64,000 nucleotides of DNA, taken from positions 3,782,001-3,846,000 of the forward strand of contig CP098528.1 of the NCBI GenBank assembly GCA_030440445.1, in the 5' to 3' direction. The stretch's first letter is position 1; the number at the start of each line of letters is the position of its first letter. Source of the DNA: Halomonas sp. KG2. Its GTDB lineage: Bacteria > Pseudomonadota > Gammaproteobacteria > Pseudomonadales > Halomonadaceae. Shown one piece after another: positions 8,622 through 17,158 of the stretch. Below the pieces are notes generated by a model. That model searched no databases and was not told the origin of the DNA. It saw nothing but the letters and a program-made list of their open reading frames with translations. The position numbers were made by a program, and so were the translations under genes.

Positions 8622-9275
8622 TCACGGTGTGACGTCGCGCGCCGCGCCGGTTGCGGTTGTCGTTGGCTCCACAATCCGCACCGCTTGATAGGCCGCTCTT
8701 TCGCTCAACGTTGCCTGCTCGCTTTCCATAAACGCGCCGCCTAACTGGCCAAGCGATGCGTAAAAAACAGTGTCGACTCTAGTGAGGTCGTCAAAGCAGC
8801 GCGTTGACCAGGGAGCCATGTGTTGCTGGAAGAAGTAGCTCTGCTCGCTGCTCTGGGACGTAATCAGCATTGCCATCACCTCACATATAGCAGCCAAATG
8901 ATCTTCTGGCTCGCGGGTATGCTCGCTACGCTCAAACCCCAGCGCGCGAAGGTCCTGGCGTAATGCAACTAATGCTGCCTCCATTAATTCCCCATTTCGG
9001 TACCAAGACGCATAAGGCACTATCTCGCCCTGAATGACGCCAACCAGAAGACGAAAGTGGGCACGCTGCAGGCTTTCTACACTGCTTTGGCCAGCAGCAT
9101 TTGAGAGCGCTGACCAACACTCCGCCAATCGGCTGCCGTCTTGCTCAATATCTAGACTGGCTAGCCACGCTAATAACTCACCGTCGGGCGCCTGGCGTAG
9201 CAAACTGGCTAAGAGCTGATAAATATCGGCCCGCAGTGCGTCTGTATCGCTAAGTGTGGGCATTGCATCACTCAT
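8622..9275 (-). CDS. TorD/DmsD-family chaperone for formate dehydrogenase
   Basis: 217 residues, all-helical pattern. FRLLVGVIQGEIVPYASWY and EPEDHLAAICEVMAML match the conserved core of TorD-type redox enzyme maturation proteins, which hold the Tat signal of the apo-enzyme until cofactor loading is done. The last 30 residues (EPTTTATGAARDVTP) are disordered. It sits between the multi-cluster ferredoxin gene (4 bases upstream) and the small Tat protein, so its client is very likely the alpha subunit at 5462-8314. Confidence 0.9.
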   Translation of the reverse strand: MSDAMPTLSDTDALRADIYQLLASLLRQAPDGELLAWLASLDIEQDGSRLAECWSALSNAAGQSSVESLQRAHFRLLVGVIQGEIVPYASWYRNGELMEAALVALRQDLRALGFERSEHTREPEDHLAAICEVMAMLITSQSSEQSYFFQQHMAPWSTRCFDDLTRVDTVFYASLGQLGGAFMESEQATLSERAAYQAVRIVEPTTTATGAARDVTP

Positions 9276-9279
9276 TGCT

Positions 9280-10998
9280 TTACACCTTTAGTTGCGCATC
9301 AGGGTCACGGATCATGGTTTTCCACACATCTTTGACCCGGCAGTCCTCGCACATTTCTAGCCGCGCTAGTGCATCGCCCGCGAAATAGGGGTGGTTAGCC
9401 AGCTTCGCTTTGATGGTCGCTACCGTACTGGCAGTCGCAAAAGGCTTGCCGCAGCCAATGCACTCAAAAGCCGCCTCTTCGTGGCAAATTTGCCGTGTGT
9501 CGCGTTCTGGTGCAGCCAAAAAACCAGGAAGCAGCGTAATCGCGCTTTCAGGGCACGCCTGTTCACATAGCCCGCACTGCACACAGTCAGACTCCAAGAA
9601 ACTTAGCGCGGGTGTATCGCCCCCTGCTTTCAATGCAGGTGTCGGGCAATTACTAACGCAGGCATGGCAAAGCGTGCAGGCTTCACGATCTACTTGAATA
9701 CCGCCATAAGCGGCCCCGTCAGGCATGCTATGCCGGTCATTGCTAGGCGCTCCAAGTGCCGCCAGTGTTGCTAGCACCTGATTAAAGCGGGCGCGCTTCT
9801 GGGGGTCGGTAAAGGTCAGCGCAGCGGCAGTTAAGGGCGTAAGCGTGGGAAGTGCATCGCGCTCTTCAGTCGGCTCCGGCTGCAGCAGCTTAATTCGCGT
9901 AGTGTCATGCCCCAGCGCTTCTAGCAGGCCGTGGGCTTGGGCGACTTGATGAGTGATAAACGTGGTTAAACGAGGCGGCATCTCATCGTGCAACTGAATA
10001 CGCACCTCGGCAGCTCCGTTCACCAGCGCGGTAAGCCACTGATCGTGGCCAGCAGCACCCAGTTCTTCAAGCGGGACATCAAGTAGGTGGCCTGGCGTAA
10101 CAGCACCTGCTTGGCGTTCAGCATCAAGAAAGTCATGGGTGACAAAGCGCATCACAGGCGCTTGACCGCCCGCCTCGCGATAGGCGGCCAGCCACGTCGC
10201 TAAGGTGTCTTGCTGACGACGGGTTTCCGGCAGGCGAAATTCAATCGCACCGGTTGGGCAAGCACTGGTACAACTGCCCACCCCTTGGCAAAGGAACGGG
10301 TCAATCTCAATACGCGATTCAATGCGCCCCTGAATGCTGGAAATAGCATCTGCGGGGCAAACATCCAAACAGCGAGTACAGCCAACGTTGCCACTCGCGG
10401 AATGCGCACAGAGATCACTATTAACCTGGAAATAACGCGGTTTACCGAATTCACCGACGAGCTCAATAACGCTTTCCAGAACCTCGCCGCGCTGAGCTTC
10501 TTGAGCCAACCAATCCAGACACACATAGCCTGGCGGTGGGATTTCCCATGAATGCGTAGCGTTCGATATGCCTGCTGCCGTTAAGTCGAGCACCACGTCA
10601 AACACGTCACGCTCAATAAGCGCTTGAGCCAGATTGAGCGTGTCGCTATTCGCGGGCGCCACTTCAACGCGAAAGGCACCCAGATAACCAGTAATTCGCA
10701 GTTGAGATTGCTGGGTATCGGTTAGCGTTTGGCAGATGAGAGGCTCGCTGGCAGCGACTAAATCGACGGCAGAATCAGTTGTCAGCAGCGTCAACGATGC
10801 CAAGCCACGGCCCTGTAACACTCGGGTAGCTTGGCTAACCTCGTGTGAATTACCCATCAACAGCGCATGGCCGCGGCTGTGATAAGTCACATTAGCAGGC
10901 GTTAAATTAACCGGCCACGAGATACGCTGGCGTACCGCTTCGCGGGCGGTGACGTTAACCTGGTCATCTACCGATGCCAGTTGGATTCGTTGGTTCAT
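9280..10998 (-). CDS. Multi-cluster 4Fe-4S protein of the formate dehydrogenase operon
   Basis: 572 residues, cytoplasmic (no signal). Cysteine groups for several [4Fe-4S] clusters are visible: CTRCLDVCPADAIS (~210), CQGVGSCTSACPTGAIEF (~240), CTLCHACVSNCPTPAL (~440) and CVQCGLCEQACPESAI (~475). A C-terminal CIGCGKPF plus CEDC could bind zinc or another cluster. The first 190 residues resemble a Rossmann-like domain without clear ligand motifs. Proteins like this precede the TorD chaperone in Fdh3-type loci. Electron transfer or a role in maturation is possible, and neither is proved. First gene of the fdh operon, with a 186-base AT-rich gap upstream. Confidence 0.85.
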   Translation of the reverse strand: MNQRIQLASVDDQVNVTAREAVRQRISWPVNLTPANVTYHSRGHALLMGNSHEVSQATRVLQGRGLASLTLLTTDSAVDLVAASEPLICQTLTDTQQSQLRITGYLGAFRVEVAPANSDTLNLAQALIERDVFDVVLDLTAAGISNATHSWEIPPPGYVCLDWLAQEAQRGEVLESVIELVGEFGKPRYFQVNSDLCAHSASGNVGCTRCLDVCPADAISSIQGRIESRIEIDPFLCQGVGSCTSACPTGAIEFRLPETRRQQDTLATWLAAYREAGGQAPVMRFVTHDFLDAERQAGAVTPGHLLDVPLEELGAAGHDQWLTALVNGAAEVRIQLHDEMPPRLTTFITHQVAQAHGLLEALGHDTTRIKLLQPEPTEERDALPTLTPLTAAALTFTDPQKRARFNQVLATLAALGAPSNDRHSMPDGAAYGGIQVDREACTLCHACVSNCPTPALKAGGDTPALSFLESDCVQCGLCEQACPESAITLLPGFLAAPERDTRQICHEEAAFECIGCGKPFATASTVATIKAKLANHPYFAGDALARLEMCEDCRVKDVWKTMIRDPDAQLKV

Positions 10999-11184
10999 GC
11001 ATTCTCACGGTCAGAAAGTCGTTTTTTTTATAATTAAAAGTCATGTTTTTTTACTTTAATGGCATATCTTAATGCTTTCTCTACCTTGAGCGTAGGTGCC
11101 TAGGCGTTTTTTGCCACTTTAAAGCGCATTGGCGTCTCAACGCTTCATCGTCATAACTACAGCAACCCATTGTTTATAAAGCAG
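10999..11184. promoter_or_regulatory. Promoter region of the formate dehydrogenase operon
   Basis: A 186-base gap between the DUF3306 gene and the 4Fe-4S gene, both leftward. It is clearly AT-rich next to the genes, with runs of T and A near 11025-11070. The region should hold the promoter for the six fdh genes. No confident -35/-10 pair or named operator was picked. Confidence 0.5.
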
Positions 11185-11808
11185 TCATTTCCTATTTATA
11201 CATTCGTCTACTTCATCATCAGACAAATCAGACTGGTCGTCTAGTTGCTGTTTTTGTACAAAACCACTATCGCTTGTACAGGCATTAACGTCTTCAGGTG
11301 GAATAGGAGTGCCGTCATCCGCGATGTTCTTATCATCTGCTTCTGCTGGCCTATCTAATGCCTCTTCCGCTTTGTTTGCCCAGCGGCGAAGCTTGCCTGC
11401 CAGTTCAGTGGCCATAGGCTTAAGCTGCTGACGATAATCAGCATCGTAGTCATCCAACCCATCGCGTACGTTGTAGTTACCGGTGGCCCATAGCCTTTTT
11501 AGGGCACGGCGGCGCAGTGCAGCGCTGACACCAGGTGCCATGAACGCGCTGAAATCACTACCTGCCGGTAAATTATCAGGGTCGGGTAAGGTGTGATCCA
11601 AGCTGCCAGGAAGCGGGCGCGCGTCATCAACGCTAGCCTCTGCATCCAACGACTCAGTATCGCTGGCAGTAGCACTTAGCGCATCGGCCTCTAGCCCTAG
11701 CTCTGACTTCGGCTCTGTGCTGCCGTTGGGAGGGTTATCTAATGCTGCGTCTGCTTCGTCGCTTTCAACGCCACGCTTTTTACGTGACCAGCGTTCAAGT
11801 CTGCTCAC
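11185..11808 (-). CDS. DUF3306 domain protein
   Basis: 207 residues, acidic and mostly disordered apart from the conserved core SDFSAFMAPGVSAALRRRALKRLW and NVRDGLDDYDADY at about residues 80-130, which defines DUF3306. Such proteins occur almost only beside formate dehydrogenase genes, paired with DUF3305. The function is unknown; maturation or assembly is inferred from this genomic linkage. Start ATG 11808 overlaps the stop of the DUF3305 gene (ATGA-type coupling). Confidence 0.85.
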   Translation of the reverse strand: MSRLERWSRKKRGVESDEADAALDNPPNGSTEPKSELGLEADALSATASDTESLDAEASVDDARPLPGSLDHTLPDPDNLPAGSDFSAFMAPGVSAALRRRALKRLWATGNYNVRDGLDDYDADYRQQLKPMATELAGKLRRWANKAEEALDRPAEADDKNIADDGTPIPPEDVNACTSDSGFVQKQQLDDQSDLSDDEVDECINRK

Positions 11809-12245
11809 TGGGGCTGCTCCTTGGTCGGGGTTTCTTTAGCCCGACCGGCTCCCTTATGCTTCTTTTTGCGCTTTTCTGGTGGTGCTTCTCCATGACGCGC
11901 TAAATAGCTTTCCAGCCATACCTGAATCGCCATCGGCATCGATGCTTCGAGTACCTGCTGTTCACCATCAAGCCAGCCCGCCGCGACATCTTGGCTTGCG
12001 GTAATAGCATCAGGCTTGGGCGCTTGTCCGGTAAAACCAGCGCGAACAAAAAGACGCGGAGTTGCTGACGTAAGGTTAAAGCGGTAGGCCGCACGCTCGG
12101 TCATCGACAGTTGAAGGCTAAGCACATAGTCACCTTGCTCACCTGGCGTGAGCTCAGCGATACGCCATTGCGTTAAGGTAAAGCCCCTCACCTGCTTGGG
12201 CTCTGCCACCAAGGTAATGCTCAAAGAGCGCAGATTATCACTCAT
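11805..12245 (-). CDS. DUF3305 domain protein
   Basis: 146 residues from ATG 12245 (MSDNLRSLSITLVAEPKQV). An upstream start at 12311 would add 22 residues that do not look like the family, and an AAGGTGG site precedes 12245. The core reads RGFTLTQWRIAEL then LSLQLSMTERAAYRFNL, matching DUF3305. The C-terminus is a Lys-rich tail (EKRKKKHKGAGRAKE). It is the first gene of the DUF3305-DUF3306 pair and is divergent from fdhD over an 146-base region. Function is unknown, with linkage to formate dehydrogenase as the only clue. Confidence 0.82.
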   Translation of the reverse strand: MSDNLRSLSITLVAEPKQVRGFTLTQWRIAELTPGEQGDYVLSLQLSMTERAAYRFNLTSATPRLFVRAGFTGQAPKPDAITASQDVAAGWLDGEQQVLEASMPMAIQVWLESYLARHGEAPPEKRKKKHKGAGRAKETPTKEQPQ

Positions 12246-12334
12246 ACGGATAGACCACCTTAGACCTTGAATGGGTAGACAAGTAAGCCTTTTGAGCGCC
12301 ATCATCGTCAACTCAGAGTGTTTTACTCAACTAT

Positions 12335-12360
12335 TATAATTTACATGTATGCGTTACATG
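12335..12360. promoter_or_regulatory. Putative regulatory site between DUF3305 and fdhD
   Basis: TATAAT at 12335-12340 looks like a -10 box. Directly after it are two copies of TTACATG (12341-12347 and 12354-12360) with a 13-base period; the same stretch also holds the palindrome TACATGTA. This lies in the divergent gap between the DUF3305/3306 genes and fdhD-mobA-moeA-moaA, so a regulator bound here could act on both. The binding protein is not known. Confidence 0.4.
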
Positions 12361-12391
12361 ATTCTTCACTAGGTTCCAACGAGGATTGCGG

Positions 12392-13249
12392 ATGCCCGCC
12401 CTTCAGTTAAGCCGAGCCCGCTTACCGGCCACGACGACAATCGATGTGCTGGATGCTTACGGCGACTCCCGCCAACAAGCCATCGCCGCAGAGCGCGCGC
12501 TGACGGTTTATCTCAATAAGCGTGAAATTGTCACGCTAATGACGCTGGGCGATGACCCTGAAGCCTTGGTGGTGGGCTATCTACGCAACCAGGGATTACT
12601 GCGCCGTGCGGAAGATTTATCGGCGGTACAGGTGGATTGGGAGGTGGAGTCCGCCGCCGTCGTCACCGATTATTTACCTGACGATTTAGACAACCGGCTG
12701 AGTACTCGTACCGTCACCACGGGTTGTGGTCAGGGGACCGTGTTCGGCAAATTACTGGAACAAACATCGCTCTCTGCGTTACCTGAGACAGCGCTGGCGC
12801 AATCAACGCTTTATCAGTTGCTAACCAATTTGAATACCTACAACGAGACCTATCGCAGCGCGGGAGCAGTACACGGTTGCGCGCTGTGCCAGCAAAGCCG
12901 CGTGCTCGATTTCGTTGAAGATGTCGGACGTCACAACGCGGTGGATACCCTGGCAGGCCACCAGTGGCTCAACCAGGCCGAAAGCAGTAGTGCTGATATT
13001 TTCTATACTACTGGCCGCCTAACTTCCGAAATGGTGTTGAAAGTGGCGCAAATGGGGATCAGCGTGCTGGTTTCACGTTCTGGGGTGACCCAAAAAGGTG
13101 TGGAGCTGGCGGAACGCTTCGGCGTGATGCTGATTGCTCGGGCTAAAGGCAAAAATTTTCAGGCGATTAATACCGCTAACCGCCTAACGTTAGATGCCAT
13201 TCCAGCCAAACCACCCAGTGCGCGCACGTCTAAGGAGGCCGGTATATGA
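12392..13249 (+). CDS. fdhD: Formate dehydrogenase accessory sulfurtransferase FdhD
   Basis: 285 residues from ATG 12392, seven bases after GAGG. A TTG six bases earlier is less likely. FdhD passes sulfur from IscS to the Moco of formate dehydrogenase, which is needed for activity. The catalytic loop reads GAVHGCALCQQS (CxxC, as in the E. coli C121/C124 pair). EDVGRHNAVDTLAG and FYTTGRLTSEMVLK are conserved family blocks. It starts the rightward Mo-cofactor operon, and its TGA overlaps the mobA ATG. Placement opposite the fdh structural genes supports the assignment. Confidence 0.95.
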   Translation: MPALQLSRARLPATTTIDVLDAYGDSRQQAIAAERALTVYLNKREIVTLMTLGDDPEALVVGYLRNQGLLRRAEDLSAVQVDWEVESAAVVTDYLPDDLDNRLSTRTVTTGCGQGTVFGKLLEQTSLSALPETALAQSTLYQLLTNLNTYNETYRSAGAVHGCALCQQSRVLDFVEDVGRHNAVDTLAGHQWLNQAESSSADIFYTTGRLTSEMVLKVAQMGISVLVSRSGVTQKGVELAERFGVMLIARAKGKNFQAINTANRLTLDAIPAKPPSARTSKEAGI

Positions 13250-13881
13250 TCACCCCACAAACCCTCACTGGCATGATTCTCGCGGGCGGCGAAGGCCGCC
13301 GTATGGGTGGGCGTGACAAAGGCCTTGAACCCTTCGCGGGGCTACCGCTCGTGGCCCATGTGGCTCAACGCTTTGATGGCCATGTCTCTGAACTATTGAT
13401 CAACGCCAATCGCAACACAGATGCCTATGCACTGTTTGCAAGCCGGGTTATTGAGGACGCGGAAGGCGGCTTTAAAGGCCCCTTGATGGGCATTTATAGT
13501 GGCCTACGCGCTGCTAAAACGCCCTGGCTATTGGTTGCCCCTTGCGACTCACCTGCCCTACCTAATGACCTAGTGGCGCGTATGGTGGCGGGCATCACCT
13601 CAGAGAGTAGTGAACACGATATCGCCGTTGCGTTTGACGGCGAGCGCCTGCACCCAGTCGTCGCACTGCTGCGCACCTCGCTTGCCGATGACTTAGCGAA
13701 TGCGCTGGCTGAGGGCGAACGTAAAATCGACCGCTGGTACGCTCGCCACTCATGGTGCAAGGTCGATATGTCGGACTGCCCAGAAACATTTGCCAACCTC
13801 AATACCGAAGAGGAAAAGGCTCGTTTGGAGCTAACGCTAGATTCTGTCGCTAAGAACGCTGCCTCGAGGGAAACACCATGA
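13246..13881 (+). CDS. mobA: Molybdenum cofactor guanylyltransferase MobA
   Basis: 211 residues. It attaches GMP to Mo-molybdopterin to build MGD, the form used by formate dehydrogenase. The N-terminal nucleotide loop reads GMILAGGEGRRMGGRDKG (residues ~9-26), followed by GPLMGIYSGL and the metal-binding APCDSPALP (VAPCDSP). Length is normal. Start overlaps fdhD (ATGA at 13246) and the end overlaps the next moeA by 4 bases, so the operon is tightly coupled. Confidence 0.94.
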   Translation: MITPQTLTGMILAGGEGRRMGGRDKGLEPFAGLPLVAHVAQRFDGHVSELLINANRNTDAYALFASRVIEDAEGGFKGPLMGIYSGLRAAKTPWLLVAPCDSPALPNDLVARMVAGITSESSEHDIAVAFDGERLHPVVALLRTSLADDLANALAEGERKIDRWYARHSWCKVDMSDCPETFANLNTEEEKARLELTLDSVAKNAASRETP

Positions 13882-15131
13882 GCCTGTCGTGCTTCGAACT
13901 CGGTGAGCAAATGCTCAGCGTTGACGCAGCGCGAGAGGCACTACTGTCCCTGGCTGAACAGCCCGTTGCGGTCGAATCGGTAGCGCTTAGCCAAGCTTAT
14001 GGCAGGCGCTTAGCCACCGATATCACCGCGCCAATTAACGTGCCACAGAATACCAATGCAGCCATGGATGGTATCGCCCTGGCGTGGCCAGGAGAGCAAC
14101 CTCATCAAACCCAATGGCCGATTGCAGGCGATGCTTTTGCCGGACAAGCGTTTGAAGGCAGCGTACCTCTCGGCCAGTGCGTACGCATTACCACAGGCGC
14201 TCCCTTACCGGCAGGCACCGACACCATTATCATGCGCGAGCAGCTTAGCGAGCATGACGGCAGTGTCACCATTGATTCCCCCGACCGAGTTAGCCATGGT
14301 CAGCATGTGCGCCAAGCAGGGGAAGATATTGCCCTAGGCGAGGTAGCACTGGTAGCGGGCACACGACTAGATGCCGCCTGCTTGGGGTTAATAGCCTCAC
14401 TGGGCTATGGTGAGGTTTGCATTTTCAGGCGCCCAAAGGTGGCTATCTTCTCTACTGGAAATGAGGTCACTCCCCCTGGCGAAGCGCTGCCCAGCGCAGG
14501 CATTTACGACACCAATCGTTTTACATTGATGGGCTTGCTCAACGAACAGGGTGCTGATGTGATGGATCTAGGCATTTTGCCTGATGACCCCACCACCATT
14601 CAAAATGCCCTGGCTCGCGCAGCCAAGCAGTGTGATTTAGTCATTACCAGTGGGGGCGTTTCTGTCGGCCACGCCGATTACACCAGGGAAGCGTTGGAAA
14701 CATTAGGCCAATTAGCTTTTTGGCGCGTGGCGCTGCGCCCCGGACGCCCCATGGCCTGCGGCTGGCTGGGTGAATCGCGCAAACCATTTGTCGGCTTACC
14801 CGGCAACCCCGTTGCGGTCATGGTAACCTTTAGCCAATTCGTGGTGCCATTATTGGAACGTTTACAAAAACAAACCCCCGTTCCACCGAGGCGTTTAACA
14901 GCCATTACCCAAACTCCGCTAAAAAGTCGCCTAAAGCGCACCGATTTTATACGTGGCATTTATTCAAGCGATGCTCACGGTGTGCTGCAGGTACGTAGTA
15001 CCGGAGCGCAGGGGTCTGGGATTTTAACCTCGATGGTAGCTGCTAACTGCCTGATTGAACTGGGTGATGATCAAGCAGGCGCCCAGCCAGGCGACGCAGT
15101 CTGCATCCAACCACTGACGAGGTGGCAATGA
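13878..15131 (+). CDS. moeA: Molybdopterin molybdotransferase MoeA (copy 2)
   Basis: 417 residues. Family motifs are [59 protein letters not shown] and [11 protein letters not shown], with ligand Asp and Glu positions present. It is clearly diverged from the copy at 1506-2711 (for example DGIALAW against DGYALRA). Overlap with mobA upstream and moaA downstream puts it in the MGD operon, so it may be the copy used for formate dehydrogenase. Whether the two copies have different metals or targets cannot be told from sequence. Confidence 0.94.
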   Translation: MSLSCFELGEQMLSVDAAREALLSLAEQPVAVESVALSQAYGRRLATDITAPINVPQNTNAAMDGIALAWPGEQPHQTQWPIAGDAFAGQAFEGSVPLGQCVRITTGAPLPAGTDTIIMREQLSEHDGSVTIDSPDRVSHGQHVRQAGEDIALGEVALVAGTRLDAACLGLIASLGYGEVCIFRRPKVAIFSTGNEVTPPGEALPSAGIYDTNRFTLMGLLNEQGADVMDLGILPDDPTTIQNALARAAKQCDLVITSGGVSVGHADYTREALETLGQLAFWRVALRPGRPMACGWLGESRKPFVGLPGNPVAVMVTFSQFVVPLLERLQKQTPVPPRRLTAITQTPLKSRLKRTDFIRGIYSSDAHGVLQVRSTGAQGSGILTSMVAANCLIELGDDQAGAQPGDAVCIQPLTRWQ

Positions 15132-16135
15132 CCAAACAACCAATTGCCGAAAAACTCATTGATGATTTCGGCCGCCGTGTTAGTTATGTACGCATTTCCG
15201 TAACGGATCGCTGCGACTTTCGCTGCGTTTACTGCATGAGCGAAGAGATGACCTTCCTGCCAAGAGCTCAGGTGCTTACGCTGGAAGAACTCGCCATGGT
15301 GGCCCAGGCGTTTACCGAACTAGGCGTTGAGAAAATCCGCTTAACCGGGGGCGAACCGCTAGTGCGTAAAGGCATTGAGCAGCTCGTGGACGACATTGGG
15401 GCGCTGCCAGGGCTCAACGACTTCACCATGACCACGAACGGGGCCAGTCTGCGTAAACACGCCAAACGGCTCTATCAAGGGGGGCTGCGCAGGCTCAATA
15501 TCAGCCTCGACTCTCTTGACCCCGAGCGCTTCAAACAGCTAACCCGTACAGGTGAGTTAGCGAAGGTGATTGACGGCATTCACGCCGCTAAAGAAGCTGG
15601 CTTTTCACGCATCAAGCTTAACGCTGTGATTCTCAAGGGGCGCAATGATGATGAAGTGCTGGACCTTGTCACGTTCGCTCGCCAAGAAGGACTCGATATC
15701 AGCTTTATCGAAGAGATGCCGCTGGGCGATGTGTCTGATCACTCGCGAGCCGAGACCTTTTACTCTAGTGACGACGTTCAAGCACTGATCGAGACTCGCT
15801 ACCCGCTCATGCCGTCAACGGAAACCACACCTGGGCCTTCGCGCTATTTTAAAATGGCCGATAGCAGCAGTCGGGTTGGCTTTATTTCGCCCCATAGTCA
15901 CAACTTTTGCGATAGCTGCAACCGCGTTCGGGTAACCGTTGAAGGCCGTCTACTGCTCTGCCTCGGCAATGAACACTCGGTCGATTTGCGTGCCGTACTG
16001 CGCCGGCATCCTGGCAATATGCAGGCGTTGAAAACCGCCATTATTAATGCTTTGCCGCTCAAGCCCGAACGCCATCACTTTACGACCGATGGCGATGTTC
16101 AGGTGGTGCGCTTTATGAATATGACAGGGGGTTAA
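15128..16135 (+). CDS. moaA: GTP 3',8-cyclase MoaA
   Basis: 335 residues from ATG 15128, preceded by GAGG at five bases; a GTG two codons earlier is possible. This radical-SAM enzyme opens Moco synthesis by cyclising GTP. The SAM cluster motif is CDFRCVYC (residues ~24-31), followed by [11 protein letters not shown]. The C-terminal second cluster is CDSCNRVRV with a third Cys in LLLCLG. The protein ends in Gly-Gly (MNMTGG), needed for activity in known MoaA. The ATG overlaps the moeA stop. moaC, moaD and moaE are not in the window. Confidence 0.95.
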   Translation: MTKQPIAEKLIDDFGRRVSYVRISVTDRCDFRCVYCMSEEMTFLPRAQVLTLEELAMVAQAFTELGVEKIRLTGGEPLVRKGIEQLVDDIGALPGLNDFTMTTNGASLRKHAKRLYQGGLRRLNISLDSLDPERFKQLTRTGELAKVIDGIHAAKEAGFSRIKLNAVILKGRNDDEVLDLVTFARQEGLDISFIEEMPLGDVSDHSRAETFYSSDDVQALIETRYPLMPSTETTPGPSRYFKMADSSSRVGFISPHSHNFCDSCNRVRVTVEGRLLLCLGNEHSVDLRAVLRRHPGNMQALKTAIINALPLKPERHHFTTDGDVQVVRFMNMTGG

Positions 16136-16138
16136 ACG

Positions 16139-17158
16139 TTGTCAGCCACTCGCGTGCCCGTGCATATCATTACAGGCTTTCTCGGCAGCGGCAAAACCAC
16201 GCTTATCCACAGCCTAATCGAGCAAAAGCCTGTGGATGAGAAGTGGGCCATTTTAGTCAATGAGTTTGGCCAGATTGGCATTGATCAAGCGATGTTTGAG
16301 CAGCGCGATGATGTCGTCGTCAAGGGGCTCCCCGGAGGCTGCCTATGTTGCCAGCTGGCCTTTGTGCTGCAGGCTGCACTGGTCAATTTGCTCGCCCGCA
16401 ACAAACCAGACCGCGTCATTATTGAGCCTTCGGGGCTTGGCCATCCAGCCGGCTTACTCGATTTGCTGCGCGGCGAAGCCTTTCAAGATGTTGTGGCCGT
16501 GCACGATATTATTGCTACCCTAGATCCGCGCCGGTTAGATGAATCTCGGGTCCGTGAACACGAGACCTTTCAGGACCAGTTGGCCATGGCCGATGCCATC
16601 GCCATTACGATGGGCGAGCAGGCCAGTACCGAACAACACGAACATGCGCAGCGCTTTGTGACGGAGCTCTGGCCACCACGCAAGTGGGTTCATCGCAGTG
16701 AGCATGGCACGATGCCGCTATCGCTGCTGTTGAACAGCGCCCAGACCCGTGCCCAACAAGATACCGCTGTCCCTGATACGCATCGTCAAATGATGGCAAC
16801 TCCCACGCTGGAAGGCGCTTTTTTTGATACGGCTCCTGCGCTGGGCCAACCTCAGCACAAGACGGCTAGCGCCCTTGGATACACCAGCACAGGCCTTCGT
16901 TGGCACCCCAGTGAACGCTTTGATCTTGATCGTTTGGCCGCCCACGTAGCTGAGTTTCCCTCATCTGCGCGAGTAAAAGGCGTCTTTCATACCAAGCAGG
17001 GCTGGAAGCAGCTCAATCGAGCCGATGGAACACTTAGTCTCGGCAATAGCGCCTGGCGGCAAGATTCGCGGCTTGAGGTGATTACCCCCGACAATGACGC
17101 TGATACTCACACCAATTTACTGACAGAACTGCAATCATCAGGAGCGCTGTTGAGCTAA
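16139..17158 (+). CDS. COG0523 (CobW/YjiA-type) GTPase, probable metal chaperone
   Basis: 339 residues starting at TTG 16139, three bases after moaA. Walker A is GFLGSGKTT, and the family metal site GGCLCC (CxCC) follows at about residue 65. ILVNEFGQIGID and IIEPSGLGHP are the switch and base regions. A CobW C-terminal domain (TGLRWHPSERFDLDRL, GVFHTKQGW) ends the protein. Members deliver Zn, Co, Ni or Fe to target proteins. Position as last gene of the fdhD-mobA-moeA-moaA operon suggests a role in the molybdoenzyme pathway; this is inference only. The 3' end overlaps the convergent sensor gene by 21 bases. Confidence 0.88.
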   Translation: MSATRVPVHIITGFLGSGKTTLIHSLIEQKPVDEKWAILVNEFGQIGIDQAMFEQRDDVVVKGLPGGCLCCQLAFVLQAALVNLLARNKPDRVIIEPSGLGHPAGLLDLLRGEAFQDVVAVHDIIATLDPRRLDESRVREHETFQDQLAMADAIAITMGEQASTEQHEHAQRFVTELWPPRKWVHRSEHGTMPLSLLLNSAQTRAQQDTAVPDTHRQMMATPTLEGAFFDTAPALGQPQHKTASALGYTSTGLRWHPSERFDLDRLAAHVAEFPSSARVKGVFHTKQGWKQLNRADGTLSLGNSAWRQDSRLEVITPDNDADTHTNLLTELQSSGALLS

